From: Haematobia irritans
Lineage: Eukaryota > Arthropoda > Insecta > Diptera > Muscidae
Direction: 5' to 3'
NCBI RefSeq assembly: GCF_050003625.1
Contig: NC_134398.1
Coordinates: forward strand, 25,265,211 to 25,329,210
Length of the DNA: 64,000 bases
Shown here piece by piece: positions 33,225 through 46,255 of the stretch (position 1 is the first letter of the stretch; each line of letters opens with the position of its first letter). The translations under genes were made by a program, and so were the position numbers. The notes beneath the pieces were generated by a model. It ran no database searches. It was not told the origin of the DNA and saw only the letters and a list, made by a program, of their open reading frames with translations.

Positions 33225-34508
33225 AAGGGTGATACGGTCAAAATTTGGTCAATATAAACTTGACGTATTTCTTTCAATTTTGCATTTAAAAAACCTGAAC
33301 ACCCCTCATTTTGAAGATGTGTGTGTGTGTGTAGAATGTTGCTCCTATTTTGATTTTGGAATGCACTCTTCAGTTGTCAAAATGCCGTCCAAGCAAGAAG
33401 AGCAGCGTATCAAAATTTTCCTCGCGCATCGCGAAAATCCGAGCTACTCGCACGCAAAGCTGGCAAAATCGCTAAAAGTTACCAAATCAACCGTTGCAAA
33501 TGTAATTAAAGTGTTTGGGGAACGTTTGTCGACAGCCAGGAAGTCTGGATCGGGGGGAAATCGAAAACCGGAAGCCGCTGAGACGACAAAGAGAGTTGCC
33601 GGTAGTTTCAAGCGAAACCCTAACCTCTCCGAGATGCCGCAAATAAGCTGGGTGTATCGTCTACAACCGTGCATCGAGCCAAAAAACGAGCCGGACTATC
33701 GACTTACAAGAAGATAGTGACTCCAAATCGCGATGATAAACAAAATACGACAGCCAAAGCGCGATCCCGGAGGCTGTAAACGACGATGCTGACGAAGTTT
33801 GACTGCGTGGTAATGGACGACGAAACCTACGTCAAAGCCGAATACAAGGAGTTTTATACGGCATAAGGAAGGGGAAAGGTAGCAGATATTTTCAAGCACA
33901 TAAAACTGTCAAAGTTCGCAAAGAAATATCCGGTTTGGCAAGCCATCTGTACCTGTGGTTTGAAAATCAGCATTTTCATAGCTTCCGGGACTGTCAACCA
34001 AGAAATTTACGTGAAAGAGTGTTTGAATAAACGTCTGCTGCCTTTGCTGAAGAAACACGGTTGTTCCGTACTGTTTTGGCCGGATTTGGCATCTTGCCAT
34101 TACGTTAAAAAGGCCATGGAGTGGTACGCCGCCAACAACGTGCAGGTGGTTCCCAAGGACAAGAACCCTCCCAACACGCCAGAGCTCCGCCCAATTGAGA
34201 AATACTGGGCTATTGTCAAGCGGAACCTAAAGAAGACCAAAAAACTGCTAAGGACGAGCAGCAGTTCAAGGCAAACTGGCTTTCTGCGGCGAAGAAAGTG
34301 GACAAGGTGGCTGTACAAAATCTGATGGCAGGTGTCAAGCGTGAGGCCCGGCAATTCGGATTTGGAAAAGCGAAAGCCTTACTGAATATTTTTCCTGAAT
34401 TTTATACTAAATGAACTTGAAAAAGAAATTTAATTTGATTTTTTAAATAAACGATTTCACCGATTTACACGCGTTTTCCCTTGACCAAATTTTGACCGTA
34501 TCACCCTT
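33225..34508 (+). mobile_element. Full-length DD37E mariner element (1284 bp)
   Basis: Both inverted terminal repeats are present: AAGGGTGATACGGTCAAAAT on the left and its complement ending CGTATCACCCTT on the right, about 28 matching bases. TA target duplications flank it at 33223-33224 and 34509-34510. The empty site is preserved in a paralogous repeat at about 11391-11396. It encodes a broken transposase, so it could move only in trans. Confidence 0.9.
33382..34414 (+). pseudogene. Mariner (DD37E) transposase pseudogene, copy 2
   Basis: This is a second copy of the transposase at 5563. The N-terminal helix-turn-helix region is open from ATG 33382. A frameshift near 33625-33645 ends that frame, and nonsense codons follow at 33777-33779 (TAA where copy 1 has a Tyr codon) and 33864-33866. 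A 15-base in-frame deletion just precedes the second one. The catalytic Asp (34083) and Glu (34197) codons, 37 residues apart, survive. A one-base loss in an A run near 34240 shifts the C-terminus, and the normal stop has changed to TTA. More lesions than in copy 1, yet the terminal repeats are intact. Confidence 0.9.
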
Positions 34509-35600
34509 TACTAGCACAATGTACCAAATTTCAACTCACTCGGATGAAATTTGCTCCTCCAAGTGGTTCCAAAACCAAATCTCGGGATCGGTTTATATGG
34601 GGCTATGTACGATTATGGACTGATATGGACCACTTCTGGCATGGTTGTTAAATATCATATACTACCACCACGTACCAAATTTCAAGCAGATCGGATGAAT
34701 TTTGCTTCTCCAAAAGGCACCGGAGGTCAAATCTGGGGATCGGTTTATATGGGAGCTATATATAATTATGGACTGATAGGAACCAATTCCTGCATGGTTG
34801 TTGGATACCATATACTAACATCACGTACCAAATTCCAAACGAATGGGAAGAATTTTGCTCTTCCAAGGGGCTCTGGAGGTCAAATCTGGGGATCGGTTTA
34901 TATGGGGCCTATATGTAATTATGGACCGATATCGACCAATTTTTGCATGGGATTTTGAGGCCATATATTAACACCACGTACCAAATTTCAACTGAATCAG
35001 ATGAATTTTGGTCTTCCAAGAGGTTCCGGAGGTCACATCTGGTGATCGGTTTATATGGGGGCTATATATAATTATGAACCGATGTGGACCAATTTTTGCA
35101 TGGTTGTTAGAGACCATATACTGACATCACGTACCAAATTTCAGCCGGATCGGATGAAATTTGCTTCTCTTAGAGGCCTCGCAAGCCAAATCGGGGGATC
35201 GGTTTATATGGGGGCTATATATAATTATGGACCGATGTGGACCAATTTTTGCATGGTTGTTAGAGACCATATACTAACACCATGTACCAAATTTCAGCCG
35301 GATCGGATGAAATTTGCTTCTCTTAGAGGCCTCGCAAGCCAAATTTTGGGGTCTTTTATATGGGAGCTATACGTAAAAGTGGACCGATATGGCCCATTTG
35401 TAATACCATCCGACCTACATCAATAACAACTACTTGTGCCAAGTTTCAAGTCGATAGCTTGTTTCGTTCGGAAGTTAGCATGATTTCAACAGACGGACGG
35501 ACGGACATGTTCAGATCGACTCAGAATTTCACCACGACCCAGAATATATATACTTTAGAGCAATATTTCGATGTGTTACAAACGGAATGACAAAGTTAAA

Positions 35601-36130
35601 TTTTGTCTCTATATATTTCCCATTGAGGTCTTTCAATTTGGGTTAGTTTTGTGACTGGTATGAGTATAGTTTGGCAATTAATGGTATCCGCATTTGTAAT
35701 CCACACTAATTGACCAGTTGCATAAAAATTTGCGGCTTCCATAGAAATTTTCTCAAAACCAGCTTTGTGATTCCCCAGGATGAAATTCCATAAACAAAGT
35801 CAACTCAAATTCAACAAAATCAAAAATGGAAATGTTCTGCTGTCTCAAAAGCTTCTTAAATAGCAAATATAGTTCATTCACATCAAGGAGACAATTTATG
35901 TGCTGCATTCATCATCATCATGGTGTATTAGCAGCAAACCAATTCTTAATTAAAAATTTTGTAAAGAAATTTATTCTTACAAAATTGTTTTCCAATGTAG
36001 TTTTCCTCTACAGATTGACTACTTAGTACACCTCAAGAATTATCTTTGTAGGAAAGAAAGGAGTATTTCATAGAAACTGTGAAAAAAATCATAATAACAT
36101 ATGAAAACTTTTGTTAAATGAACGCCTAAG
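35601..36130. other. AT-rich DNA, nothing recognised
   Basis: No repeat family seen. The short frame from 35826 has Cys/His-rich stretches (MCCIHHHHG) but nothing to support it as a gene. Confidence 0.4.
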
Positions 36131-37510
36131 TTTCGGTCGGTTGCCACTCGAGCTGAAAACAAAATAGGAAAATTTGGAGAAAATTTTATTTCTAGAGAAA
36201 ATGTTGTCAAAATTTTATTTCTAAAGAAAATTTTGTTTCTACAGAAAAATTTTGTCACAAATTTATTTCTATAGAAAATTTTGTCAAAATTGTATTTCTA
36301 TACAAAATTTTGTCAAAATTTTATTTCTATAGAAAATTTTCTAAACATTTTATTTCTATAGAAAATTTTGTCAAAATTTTATTTCTATAGAAAATTTTGT
36401 AAAAATTTTATTTCTATAGAAAATTTTGTCAAAATTTTATTTCTATAGAAAATTTTGTAAAAATTTTATTTCTATACAAAATTTTGTCAAAATTTTATTT
36501 CTATAGAAAATTTTGTCAACAATTTTTTCCTATACAAAAATTTTATTCCCATAAAAAAAAAATTGCCCAAAATTTTATTTTTATAGAAAATTGTGGAAGA
36601 ATTCTACAAACTATGGCAATCATTACGGGGACACTAGGGCGTATAAATAATATTTGTAAAATTATAAATACGTATACGTACCAGTGATTGTACGAAATTT
36701 TGGAGAATAATTAATTTTTAAAGAATTTTACTCTAATAGAATTGTTTTCTTTGGCCACATGTTGTTTACCTTTACACGGGAAGTAGAAAGAACACTAGAA
36801 TTCTCTTTTTAGGGCGTAAGAATAAAAAATATTCTCAAAATTTTAATCCTATAGTCAACGATAATTAATCAGAAATATTTATTTATAGAAAACTTTGTAA
36901 AAATTCTTGTTTCTAAACCAACTTATGTCAAAAGTTTATTTCAATAGAAAATTTTGTCAACATTTTATTTCTATTGAACATTTTGTGAAAATTTTATTTC
37001 TATTGGACATCTTGTCAAAATTTTCGATTTTATTTCTATAGAAAATTTTGTCAAAATTTTATTTCTATAGAATATTTTGTCAAAAATTTATCTCTATGGA
37101 AAATTTTATTTCTATAAAATACTTTGTCAAAATTTTATATATATAGACAACAATTTATTCCTGTACAAAAATTTTATTCCTATAGAAAAAATTGCCCAAA
37201 AATTTTATTTTTATAGAAAATTGTGGTAGAATTCTGCCAACTACGGCAATCGTGACGGGTACACTAGGGCGTATAAATAATATTTGTACAATTATAAATA
37301 CGTATACGTACCAGTGATTGTACGAAATTTTTGGAGAATAATTACTTTTTAAAGAATTTTACTCTAATAGAATTGTTTTCTTTGGCCACATGTTGTTCAC
37401 CTCTACAGTGGAAGTAGAAAGAACACCAATAGAATACTCTTTTTAGGGCGGAAGAATAAAAAATATTCTCAAAATTTTAATCCTATAGTCAACGATAATT
37501 AATCAGATAT
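36131..37510 (+). repeat. D-type border and 29-bp satellite in a 630-bp tandem duplication
   Basis: It opens with CGGTTGCCACTCGAGC at about 36137, then satellite units to 36600, then a GGAAGAATTCTACAAACTATG border and a non-satellite spacer of about 280 bases (36600-36880). The border plus spacer recurs at 37223-37510 with an offset of 630, with satellite between. The spacer contains ACGTATACGTACCAGTGATTG in both copies. Confidence 0.75.
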
Positions 37511-39055
37511 ATTTATTTATAGACAATTTTGTTAAAATTTTTTTTCTCTAGAAAATTTTGTCAGCATTTTATTTCTATAGAAAATGCTGTCAAAATTTTA
37601 TTTCTATAGAAAATTTTGTCAAAATTTTATTTCTATAGAAAAAATTGTCAAGATTTTATTTCTATAGAAGATTTTGTTAAAATTTTCTTGTTTCTAAACA
37701 AACTTTTGTCAAAATTTTATTACTCAAGAAAATTTTGTCAAAATTTTATTTCTATAGAAAATTTTGTCAACATTTTTTATTCCATAGAAAATTTTGTCAA
37801 AATTTTATTTCTATAGGAAATTTAGTCAAATTTTTATTTCTATAGAAAATTTTGTCAAAATTTTATTTCTATAAAAAAATTTGTGAAAATTTTATCTCTA
37901 CAGAAAATTTTGTGAAAATTTTATTTCTATAGAAAATTTTGTCAAATTTTGGATTTCTATAGAAAATTTTGTCAACATTTTATTGCTATGGAAAACTTTG
38001 TGAAAATTTTATTTCTATAGAAAATGTGGTAAAATTTTTACTTCTATAGTCAAAACTTTATTTCTGTAGAAAATTTCGTCAACATTTTATTTCTATAGAA
38101 AATTTTGTCAAAATTTTATTTCTATAGAAAATTTTGTCAAAATTTTATTTCTATAGAACATTTTGTCAAAATTTTATTTCTGTTGAAATTTTGTCAAAAT
38201 GTTATTCCTATAGAAAATTTTGTCAAAATTTTATTCCTATAGAAAATTTTGTCAAAATTTTATTTCTATACAAAATTTTGTGAAAATTTGGTCAAAATTT
38301 TATCTCTATAGAAAATTTGGTCAAATTTTTATCTCTATAGAAAATTTGGTCAAATTTTTATTTCTATAGAAAGTTTCGTCAAAATTTTATTTCTATAAAA
38401 AATTTTGTCAACATTTTATTCCTATTGAAATTTTGTCAAAATTTTATTTCTATAGAAATTTTTCTCAAAATTTTATTTCTATAGAAAATTTTGTCAAAAT
38501 TTTATTTCTATAGAAAATTTTGTCAAAATTTTATTTCTATCGAAAATTTTGTCAAAATTTTATTTCTATAGAAAATTTTGTCAAAATTTTATTTCTATAG
38601 AAAATTTTGTAAAAATTTTATTTCTATAGAAAATTTTAACAAAATTTTATCTCTTTACAAAATGTTGTGAAAATTTTATGTCTACAGAAAATTTTGTGCA
38701 AATTTTATTTCTATAGAAAATTTTGTCAAAATGTTATTCCTATATAAACGTTTGCCAAAAATTTTATTTTTTCAGAAAATGTTGTCAAAATTTCATTTCT
38801 ATAGAAAAATTTGTGAAATAGTTATTTCTATAGAAAATCTTGTCAAGATTTTATTTCTATAGAAAATTTTGTAAACATTTTATGTCTATAAAAAATTTTG
38901 CCAAAATTTTATTTCTATAGAAAGATTTTGTAAAAATTTTATTTCTATTAAAAATTTTGTCAAAATTTTATTTCAATACAAAATTTTGTAAAAAGTTTAC
39001 TTTTATAGAAAATTTTATCAAAATTTATTTCTGTAGAAAATTTTGTCAAAATTTG
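37511..39055 (+). repeat. 29-bp minisatellite array, first copy of a 1.75-kb duplication
   Basis: About 53 units, forward. Diagnostic variants (TTTCTAAACAAACTTTTGTC near 37690, ATTTTGGATTTCTATAG near 37945) recur in the same order at 39440 and 39700. Confidence 0.9.
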
Positions 39056-39306
39056 TATACCCTGCGCCACACTGTGGAACAGGGTATTATAAGTTAGTGC
39101 ATATGTTTGCAACACCCAGAAGGTGACGAGATAGACACATGGTGTCTTTGACAAAAATGCTTAGGGTGGGTTCCTGAGTCGATATAGCCATGTCCGTCTG
39201 TCCGTGAACACATTTTTGTAACCAAGGGATTAGGTAGTAATTTAAGCCCAATCGACTTCGAATTTGGCACAAGTATGTGTTTTAGGTCAAAATAGAACCC
39301 TGTTGA
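39056..39306 (-). mobile_element. Family B tail fragment
   Basis: The tail hairpin (TACCCTGCGCCACACTGTGG...AGGGTATTATAAG) and GTCC-flanking region, cut at 39306 where the second satellite copy begins. It is the end of the first copy of the 1.75-kb duplication; the second copy retains the entire element. Confidence 0.75.
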
Positions 39307-40783
39307 TAGAAAATTTTGTCAGCATTTTATTTCTATAGAAAATGCTGTCAAAATTTTATTTCTATAGAAAATGTTGTCAAAATTTTATTTCTATAGAAAA
39401 AATTGTCAAGATTTTATTTCTATAGAATATTTTGTTAAAATTTTCTTGTTTCTAAACAAACTTTTGTCAAAATTTTATTACTCAAGAAAATTTTGTCAAA
39501 ATTTTATTTCTATAGAAAATTTTGTCAACATTTTTTATTCTATAGAAAATTTTGTCAAAATTTTATTTCTATAGGAAATTTAGTAAAATTTTTATTTCTA
39601 TAGAAAATTTTGTCAAAATTTTATTTCTATAAAAAATTTTGTGAAAATTTTATCTCTACAGAAAATTTTGTGAAAATTTTATTTCTATAGAAAATTTTGT
39701 CAAATTTTGGATTTCTATAGAAAATTTTGTCAACATTTTATTGCTATGGAAAACTTTGTGAAAATTTTATTTCTATAGAAAATGTGGTAACATTTTTACT
39801 TCTATAGTCAAAACTTGATTTCTGTAGAAAGTTTCGTCAAAATTTTATTTCTATAGAAAATTTTGTCAAAATTTTATTTCTATAGAAAATTTTGTCAAAA
39901 TTTTATTTCTATAGAAAATTTTGTCAAAATTTTATTTCTGTTGAAATTTTGTCAAAATGTTATTCCTATAGAAAATTTTGTCAAAATTTTATTCCTATAG
40001 AAAATTTTGTCAAAATTTTATTTCTATACCAAATTTTGTGAAAATTTGGTCAAATTTTTATCTCTATAGAAAATTTGGTCAAATTTTTATTTCTATAGAA
40101 AGTTTCGTCAAAATTTTATTTCTATAAAAAATTTTGTCAAATTTTTATTCCTATTGAAATTTTGTCAAAATTTTATTTCTATAGAAATTTTTCTCAAAAT
40201 TTTATTTCTATAGAAAATTTTCTCAAAATTTTATTTCTATAGAAAATTTTGTCAAAATTTTATTTCTATAGAAAATTTTGTCAAAATTTTATTTCTATAG
40301 AAAATTTTGTCAAAATTTTATTTCTACAGAAAATTTTGTAAAAATTTTATTTCTATAGAAAATTTTGTCAAAATTTTATCTCTTTACAAAATGTTGTGAA
40401 AATTTTATGTCTACAGAAAATTTTGTGCAAATTTTATTTCTATAGAAAATTTTGTCAAAATGTTATTCCTATATAAACGTTTGCCAAAAATTTTATTTTT
40501 TCAGAAAATGTTGTCAAAATTTCATTTCTATAGAAAAATTTGTGAAATAGTTATTTCTATAGAAAATCTTGTAAAGATTTTATTTCTATAGAAAATTTTG
40601 TAAAAATTTTATGTCTATAAAAAATTTTGTCAAAATTTTATTTCTATAGAAAGATTTTGTAAAAATTTTATTTCTATTAAAAATTTTGTCAAAATTTTAT
40701 TTCTATACAAAATTTTGTAAAAAGTTTACTTTTATAGAAAATTTTATCAAAATTTATTTCTGTAGAAAATTTTGTCAAAATTT
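39307..40783 (+). repeat. 29-bp minisatellite array, second copy of the duplication
   Basis: A near-identical repeat of 37551-39055, offset 1758 bases at its start. Some units are lost and single-base differences are scattered. Confidence 0.9.
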
Positions 40784-42463
40784 GTATACCCTGCGCCACA
40801 CTGTGGAACAGGGTATTATAAGTTAGTGCATATGTTTGCAACACCCAGAAGGAGACGAGATAGACACATGGTGTCTTTGACAAAAATGCTTAGGGTGGGT
40901 TCCTGAGTCGATATAGCCATGTCCGTCTGTCCGTCTGTCCGTGAACACATTTTTGTAACCAAGGGATTAGGTAGTAATTTAAGCCCAATCGACTTCGAAT
41001 TTGGCACAAGTATGTGTTTTAGGTCACAATAGAACCCTATTGATTTTGGAAGAAATCGGTTTAGATTTAGATATAGCTCCCATATATATCTTTCGCCCGA
41101 TATGCACTTATACGGCCTTAGAAGCCTGAGTATTACCCCAATTTGGTCGAAATTTTGCACTAGGAGTTAAATTAGTAGTGTAGTCTGGCGTGCCAAATTT
41201 TATTGAAATCGGTTCAGATTTAGATATAGCTCCCATATATAGCTTTCGCCCGATTTACATTCATATGACCACAGAGGCCAATTTTGTGCTCCGATTTTGT
41301 TGAAATTTTGCACAGGGAGTAGAATCAGCATTGTAGCTATGCGTGCCAAATTTGGTTGAAATCGGTTCAGATTTAGATATAGCTCCCATATATAGCTTTC
41401 GGCCAATTTACACTCATATGACCACAGAGGCCAATTTTTTGCTCCGATTTAGTTGAAATTTTGCACAGGGAGTAGAATTAGCATTGCACCTATGCGTGCC
41501 AAATTTGGTTGAAATCGGTTCAGATTTAGATATATCTCCCATATATAGCTTTCGCCCGATTTAAACTCATATAACCACAGAGACAATTTTTTAACTCCGA
41601 TTTAGTTGAAATTTTGCACAGGGAGTAGAATTACCATTGTAGCTATGCGTACCAAATTTGGTTGAAATCGTTTCAGATTTAGATATAGCTCCCATATATA
41701 TGTTTTTCTGATTTCGACAAAAATGGTCAAAATACCAACAATTTCCTTGTAAAATCGCCACTGCTTAGTCGCAAAGTTGTAAAAATGACTCTAATTTTCC
41801 TAAACTTCTAATACATATATATCGAGCGATAAACCATAAATAAACTTTTTCAAAGTTTCCTTAAAATTGCTTCAGATTTAAATGTTTCCCATATTTATTT
41901 TTTACTAACATTGTGTTCCACCCTAGTGCATTAGCCGACTTAAATTTTGAGTCTATAAATTTTGTAGAAGTCTATCAAATTCTTCCAGATCGAGTGATAT
42001 TTAATGATAGATAGATAGATAGATTTTGTAAAAGTCTATCAAATTCAGTCCAAATCGAGTGATATTTAAATGTATGTATTTGGGACAAACCTTTATATAT
42101 AGCCCCAAACACATTTGACGGATGTGATATGGTATCGAAAATTTAGATCTACAAAGTGGTGCAGGGTATAATATAGTCGGCCCCGCCCGACTTTAGACTT
42201 TCCTTACTGGTTTTTTACTAACATTGTGTTCCACCCTTGTGCATTAGCCGACTTAAATTTTGAGTCTATAGATTTTGTAGAAGTCTATCAAATTCTGTCC
42301 AGATCGCGTGATATTTAAATGTATGTATTTGGGACAAACCTTTATATATAGCCCCCCAACACATTTGACGGATGTGATATGGTATCGAAAATTTAGATCT
42401 ACAGAGTGGTGCAGGGTATAATATAGTCGGCCCCGCCCGACTTTAGACTTTCCTTACTTGTTT
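40784..42463 (-). mobile_element. Family B element with two heads
   Basis: The tail hairpin is at 40784 and the (GTCC) tract at about 40923. About four 153-155-bp modules follow, then the terminal segment twice (ACTAACATTG at 41903 and 42217). The first head contains an extra 66-base internal duplication with a GATA run (42005-42022). Without it the period is again 248. The right end is CTTACTTG at 42463. Confidence 0.75.
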
Positions 42464-42578
42464 TTCTATAGACAATTTGTCAAAATTCCGTTTCTATAGG
42501 AAATGTTCTAAATTTTTTTATTTCTATAGAAATTTTTGTTAAAATTTTATTTCCCTCGTTTTTGTTTTTTATTGTTGG
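42464..42578 (+). repeat. Short 29-bp satellite
   Basis: About three diverged forward units between a B element and a fold-back element. Confidence 0.7.
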
Positions 42579-42913
42579 TTTGTACTTCAATCATATTTGT
42601 TGTTTTGATCTCATCTGTACAACCATTGCGTTGACTAAACTATAAGAATAGCTTAACCAACAGAGGAAAAGAATGTTTGTCAAATTTATTTGGGCAAAGC
42701 CCTATTTATTCTGATAATTGGTTGATAGATTTGCTGCAAGTAGAGGATGCTGATGAGGAATGTGGTAATTCCGAAACGTGCGTCCATCCAACCATCTTGC
42801 AGTTTATAGGGTTTTGCCCAAATAAATTTGCCAAACATTCTTTTCCTCTGTTTGTTAAGCTACTCTTGAAGTTTAGACAACGCAATGATTTTTAAGCTAA
42901 GATCAAAACAATA
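42579..42913. mobile_element. E: fold-back (inverted-repeat) element
   Basis: The left arm (about 42595-42710, including AACAGAGGAAAAGAATGTTTG) pairs with the right arm (about 42797-42910, reverse complement with mismatches), around a centre containing GATGCTGATGAGGAATGTGG. Satellite flanks both sides. Related copies are at 29466 and 56779. The frame at 42677 spans the hairpin and is not considered a gene. Confidence 0.7.
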
Positions 42914-43155
42914 AATAAAATATTATTTTTATAGGAATTTTTGTTGAAATTTTATTTCTATAGAAAATGTTGTCAAAACGTTATTTCTATACAAACATTT
43001 TATTCCTACAGAAACATTTGCCAAAAATTTTATTTTTTCAAAAAATGTTGTCAAAATTTTATTTCTATAGAAAATTTTGTGAAAATTTTATTTCTATAGA
43101 AAATTTCGTCAAAATTTTATTTCTATAGAAAATTTTGTGAAAATTTTATTTCTTC
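42914..43155 (+). repeat. 29-bp minisatellite
   Basis: About eight forward units following the fold-back element. Confidence 0.85.
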
Positions 43156-43755
43156 TTTCAGTGCAATTGCATGAAGTATGTCTTCACTTCACAATACACA
43201 TCATTCATTGCCACGATATTCTTTAGAATTTTTCCAACTTACCACATTCCCAAATTTATGATTTCTACTTTAACTTCTTCATGGGAAAACATTTATTTGT
43301 AACTCTTAATTTTAGTTGATAATTTCTTTCGCCGTGTTTTTGTTGAACATTTTCTCGAACACTAAGATGTACGAGAGATTTCATTTTCTATATCATCTTG
43401 CATTCCTTTGCCTACATGGCAGTCGGTAATGAATGCACATAACGTTTAATGAGTTCGTGGTATTCTTAACTCTAACAAAGGAATTTTTCTTTTGGAGAAT
43501 TTGCTGTTGCCATGACAATGTGAAGCAAATGAAAATAATCTGCTTTTGTTGAAGCTGAATTCGTTGCAAAAGAGAAAACATTTTATGCATTTCCGTTATG
43601 GCGACATTTAGGCGTATAACTACCCAGAAAAGAATGAACTTCCAGAATGGTAGTATGAATACTACCGTTAAAGAAGCCGCTTCTTTTGGCTAGCTATCTG
43701 CACCAAAATCCTTAAGGGAAGGTAAAAATAATAAAATAAACTTTTTTTAGTGTAT
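43156..43755. other. Non-satellite spacer, nothing recognised
   Basis: About 600 bases of AT-rich sequence between satellite arrays. It includes an AGAATGAACTTCCAGAATGG-type stretch near 43630 but no recognised element or gene. Confidence 0.4.
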
Positions 43756-46150
43756 ACAAGATTTTTTCAAAATATTATTTCTATAGAAAATTTTGCAAAA
43801 TTTCATTTTTAGAGAAAATTTTTTTCAAAATTTTATTTCTATAGAAAATTTTGTCAACATTTTATTTCAGCAGAAAATTTCGTAAAAATTTTATTTCAAT
43901 AGCAAATTTTGTGAAAATTTTATTTCTATAGAAAATTTTGTCAAAATTTTATTTCTATAAAAATTTTTGTCAAAATTTTATCTCCATGTCAAAATTTTAT
44001 TTCTTTAGAAAATGTTGTCAAAATTTTATTTCTTTAGAAAATTTTGTAAACTTTTTGAATTCTATAGAAAATTTTGTCAAAATTTTATTTCTATAGAAAA
44101 TTTGGTCAAATTTTTATTTCTATAGAAAATGTTGTCAAAATTTTATTTCTTTAGAAAATTTTGTAAACTTTTTGAATTCTATAGAAAATTTTGTCAAAAT
44201 TTTATTTCTATAGAAAATATGGTCAAATTTTTATTTCTATAGAAAATTTTGTCAAGATTTTATTTCTATAGAAAATTTTGTAGAATTTTTGAATTCTATA
44301 GAAAATTTTGTCAAAATTTGAATTCTATAGAAAATTTTGTCAAAATTTTATTTCTATAGAAAATTTTGTCAAAATTTTACTTCTGTAGAACATTTTGTAA
44401 AATTTTTGATTTTCATTTGATAGAAAATTTTGTTAAAATTTTATTTCTATAGAAAATTCTGTCAAAATTTTACTTCTATAGAAATTTTGGTAAAATTTTT
44501 GATTTCTATATAACTTTTTTTCTATAGACAATTTTTAAAAAATTTTATAATATAGAAAATTTTGTCAAAATTTTATTTTTATTTTTGTGAAAATTTGATT
44601 TCTATAGAACACTTTGTCAAAATTTAATTGCTATAGAAAATTTTGTCAAAATTTTACTTCTATAGAATATTTTGTCAAAATTGTATTTCTAGAGAAAATT
44701 TTGCCTAAATTTTATTTCTAGAGAAAATTTTATCAAAATTTTATTTCTAGAGAAAATTATGTCAATTTTGTTTTTCTATAGGAAATTTTGTCAAAAATTT
44801 GTTTCTATAGAATATTTGGTCAAATTTTTGATTTCTATATAACTTTTTATTCTATAGAAAATTTTTGATTTATATAGAAAATTTTGTCAACATTTTATTT
44901 CTATAGAAAACTTTGTCAAAATAACGGAAATGTGAATCGCCTACTATTGGTCTTATCACATGTGGTCTTATCACAAATCGCATATACTCTTTTGAATGGT
45001 TTTAAAAGCTATACCTTGTAAGTTAATTTAAATTAATTCTCTTTATTTTTATCAATTTTATTTCTATAGAAAATTTTGTCAAAATTTTACTTCTATAGAA
45101 CATTTTGTCAAATGTTTGATTTTGACTTGATAGAAAATTTTGTCAAAATTTTATTTCTAGAGAAAATTTTGTTAATTTGGTTTTCTATAGAAATTTTTGA
45201 TTTCTATATAACTTTTTTTCTATAGAAAATTTTTTAAAAAATTTTTTTTATATAGAAAATTTTGTCACAATTTTATTTCTAGAGAAAATTTTGTTAATTT
45301 TGTTTTTCTATAGAAATTTTTGATTTCTATATAAATTTTTTTCTATAGAAAATTTTTTTAAAAATTTTATTTATATAGAAAATTTTGTCAAAATTGTATT
45401 TCTAGAGAAAATTTTTATCAAAATTTTATTTCTAGAAAAATTTTATCAAAATTTTATTTTTAGAGAAAATTTTATTCTAGAAAAAATTTTATCAAAATTT
45501 TATTTCTAGAGAAAATTTTGTCAAAATTTTATTTCTATAGAAAATTTGGTCAAAGTTTTGATTTCTATATAACTTTTTTTATAGAAATTTTTTTAAAAAT
45601 TTTATTTATATAGAAAATTTTGTCAAAGTTTTATATCGATAGAAAAGTTTGTCACAATTTTATTTCTATTGAAAATTTTGTCAAAATTTTATTTCTAGAG
45701 AAAATTTTGTCAAAATTTTATTTCTAGAAAAAATTTTATCAAAATTTTATATCTAGAGAAAATTTTATTCTAGAAAAAATTGTGTCAAAGATTTATTTCT
45801 ATAGAAAATTTGGTCAAATTTTTGATTTCTATATACCTTTTTTTTCTATAGAAAATTTTTTGAAAATTTTATTTATATAGAAAATTTTGTCACAATTTTA
45901 TTTCTATAGAAAATTTTGTCAAAATTGTATTTCTAGAGAAAATTTTGTCAAAATTTTATTTCTAGAGAAAATTTTGTCAAAATTTTATTTCTAGAGAAGA
46001 CTTTAACAATATTTTATTTCTAGAGAAAATTTTGTCAAAATTTTATTTCTAGAGAAAATTTTGTCAAAATTTTATTTCAATAGAAAATTTAGTTTGATTT
46101 ATATAGAAAATTTTGTCAACATTTTATTTCTATAGAAAACTTTGTCAAAT
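43756..46150 (+). repeat. 29-bp minisatellite arrays with a repeated non-satellite insert
   Basis: Forward units, many with CTAGAGAAAA in place of CTATAGAAAA in the second half. A non-satellite insert at 44935-45050 (GAATCGCCTACTAT, GTGGTCTTATCACAAATCG) recurs at about 46146-46255, giving a period of about 1.2 kb. Confidence 0.85.
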
Positions 46151-46255
46151 TTGAATCGCCTACTATGAGTTACATGTGGTCTTATCACAAATCGGAAATG
46201 CTCCTTTGAATTTTAAAAGCTATGCCTTGGAAATTAATTCTCTTTATTTTTATCA

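Larger units (their letters stand above)
32814..35600 (+). mobile_element. Family A element split by a mariner
   Basis: It starts with AACAAGTATATACGGCC and, after the mariner at 33225-34508, continues with about six 153-bp modules and the 3' module. It is truncated just before the hairpin tail, stopping after GGAATGACAAAGTTAA. Its modules are close to those of the nested copy at 10984, suggesting a shared source. Confidence 0.8.
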
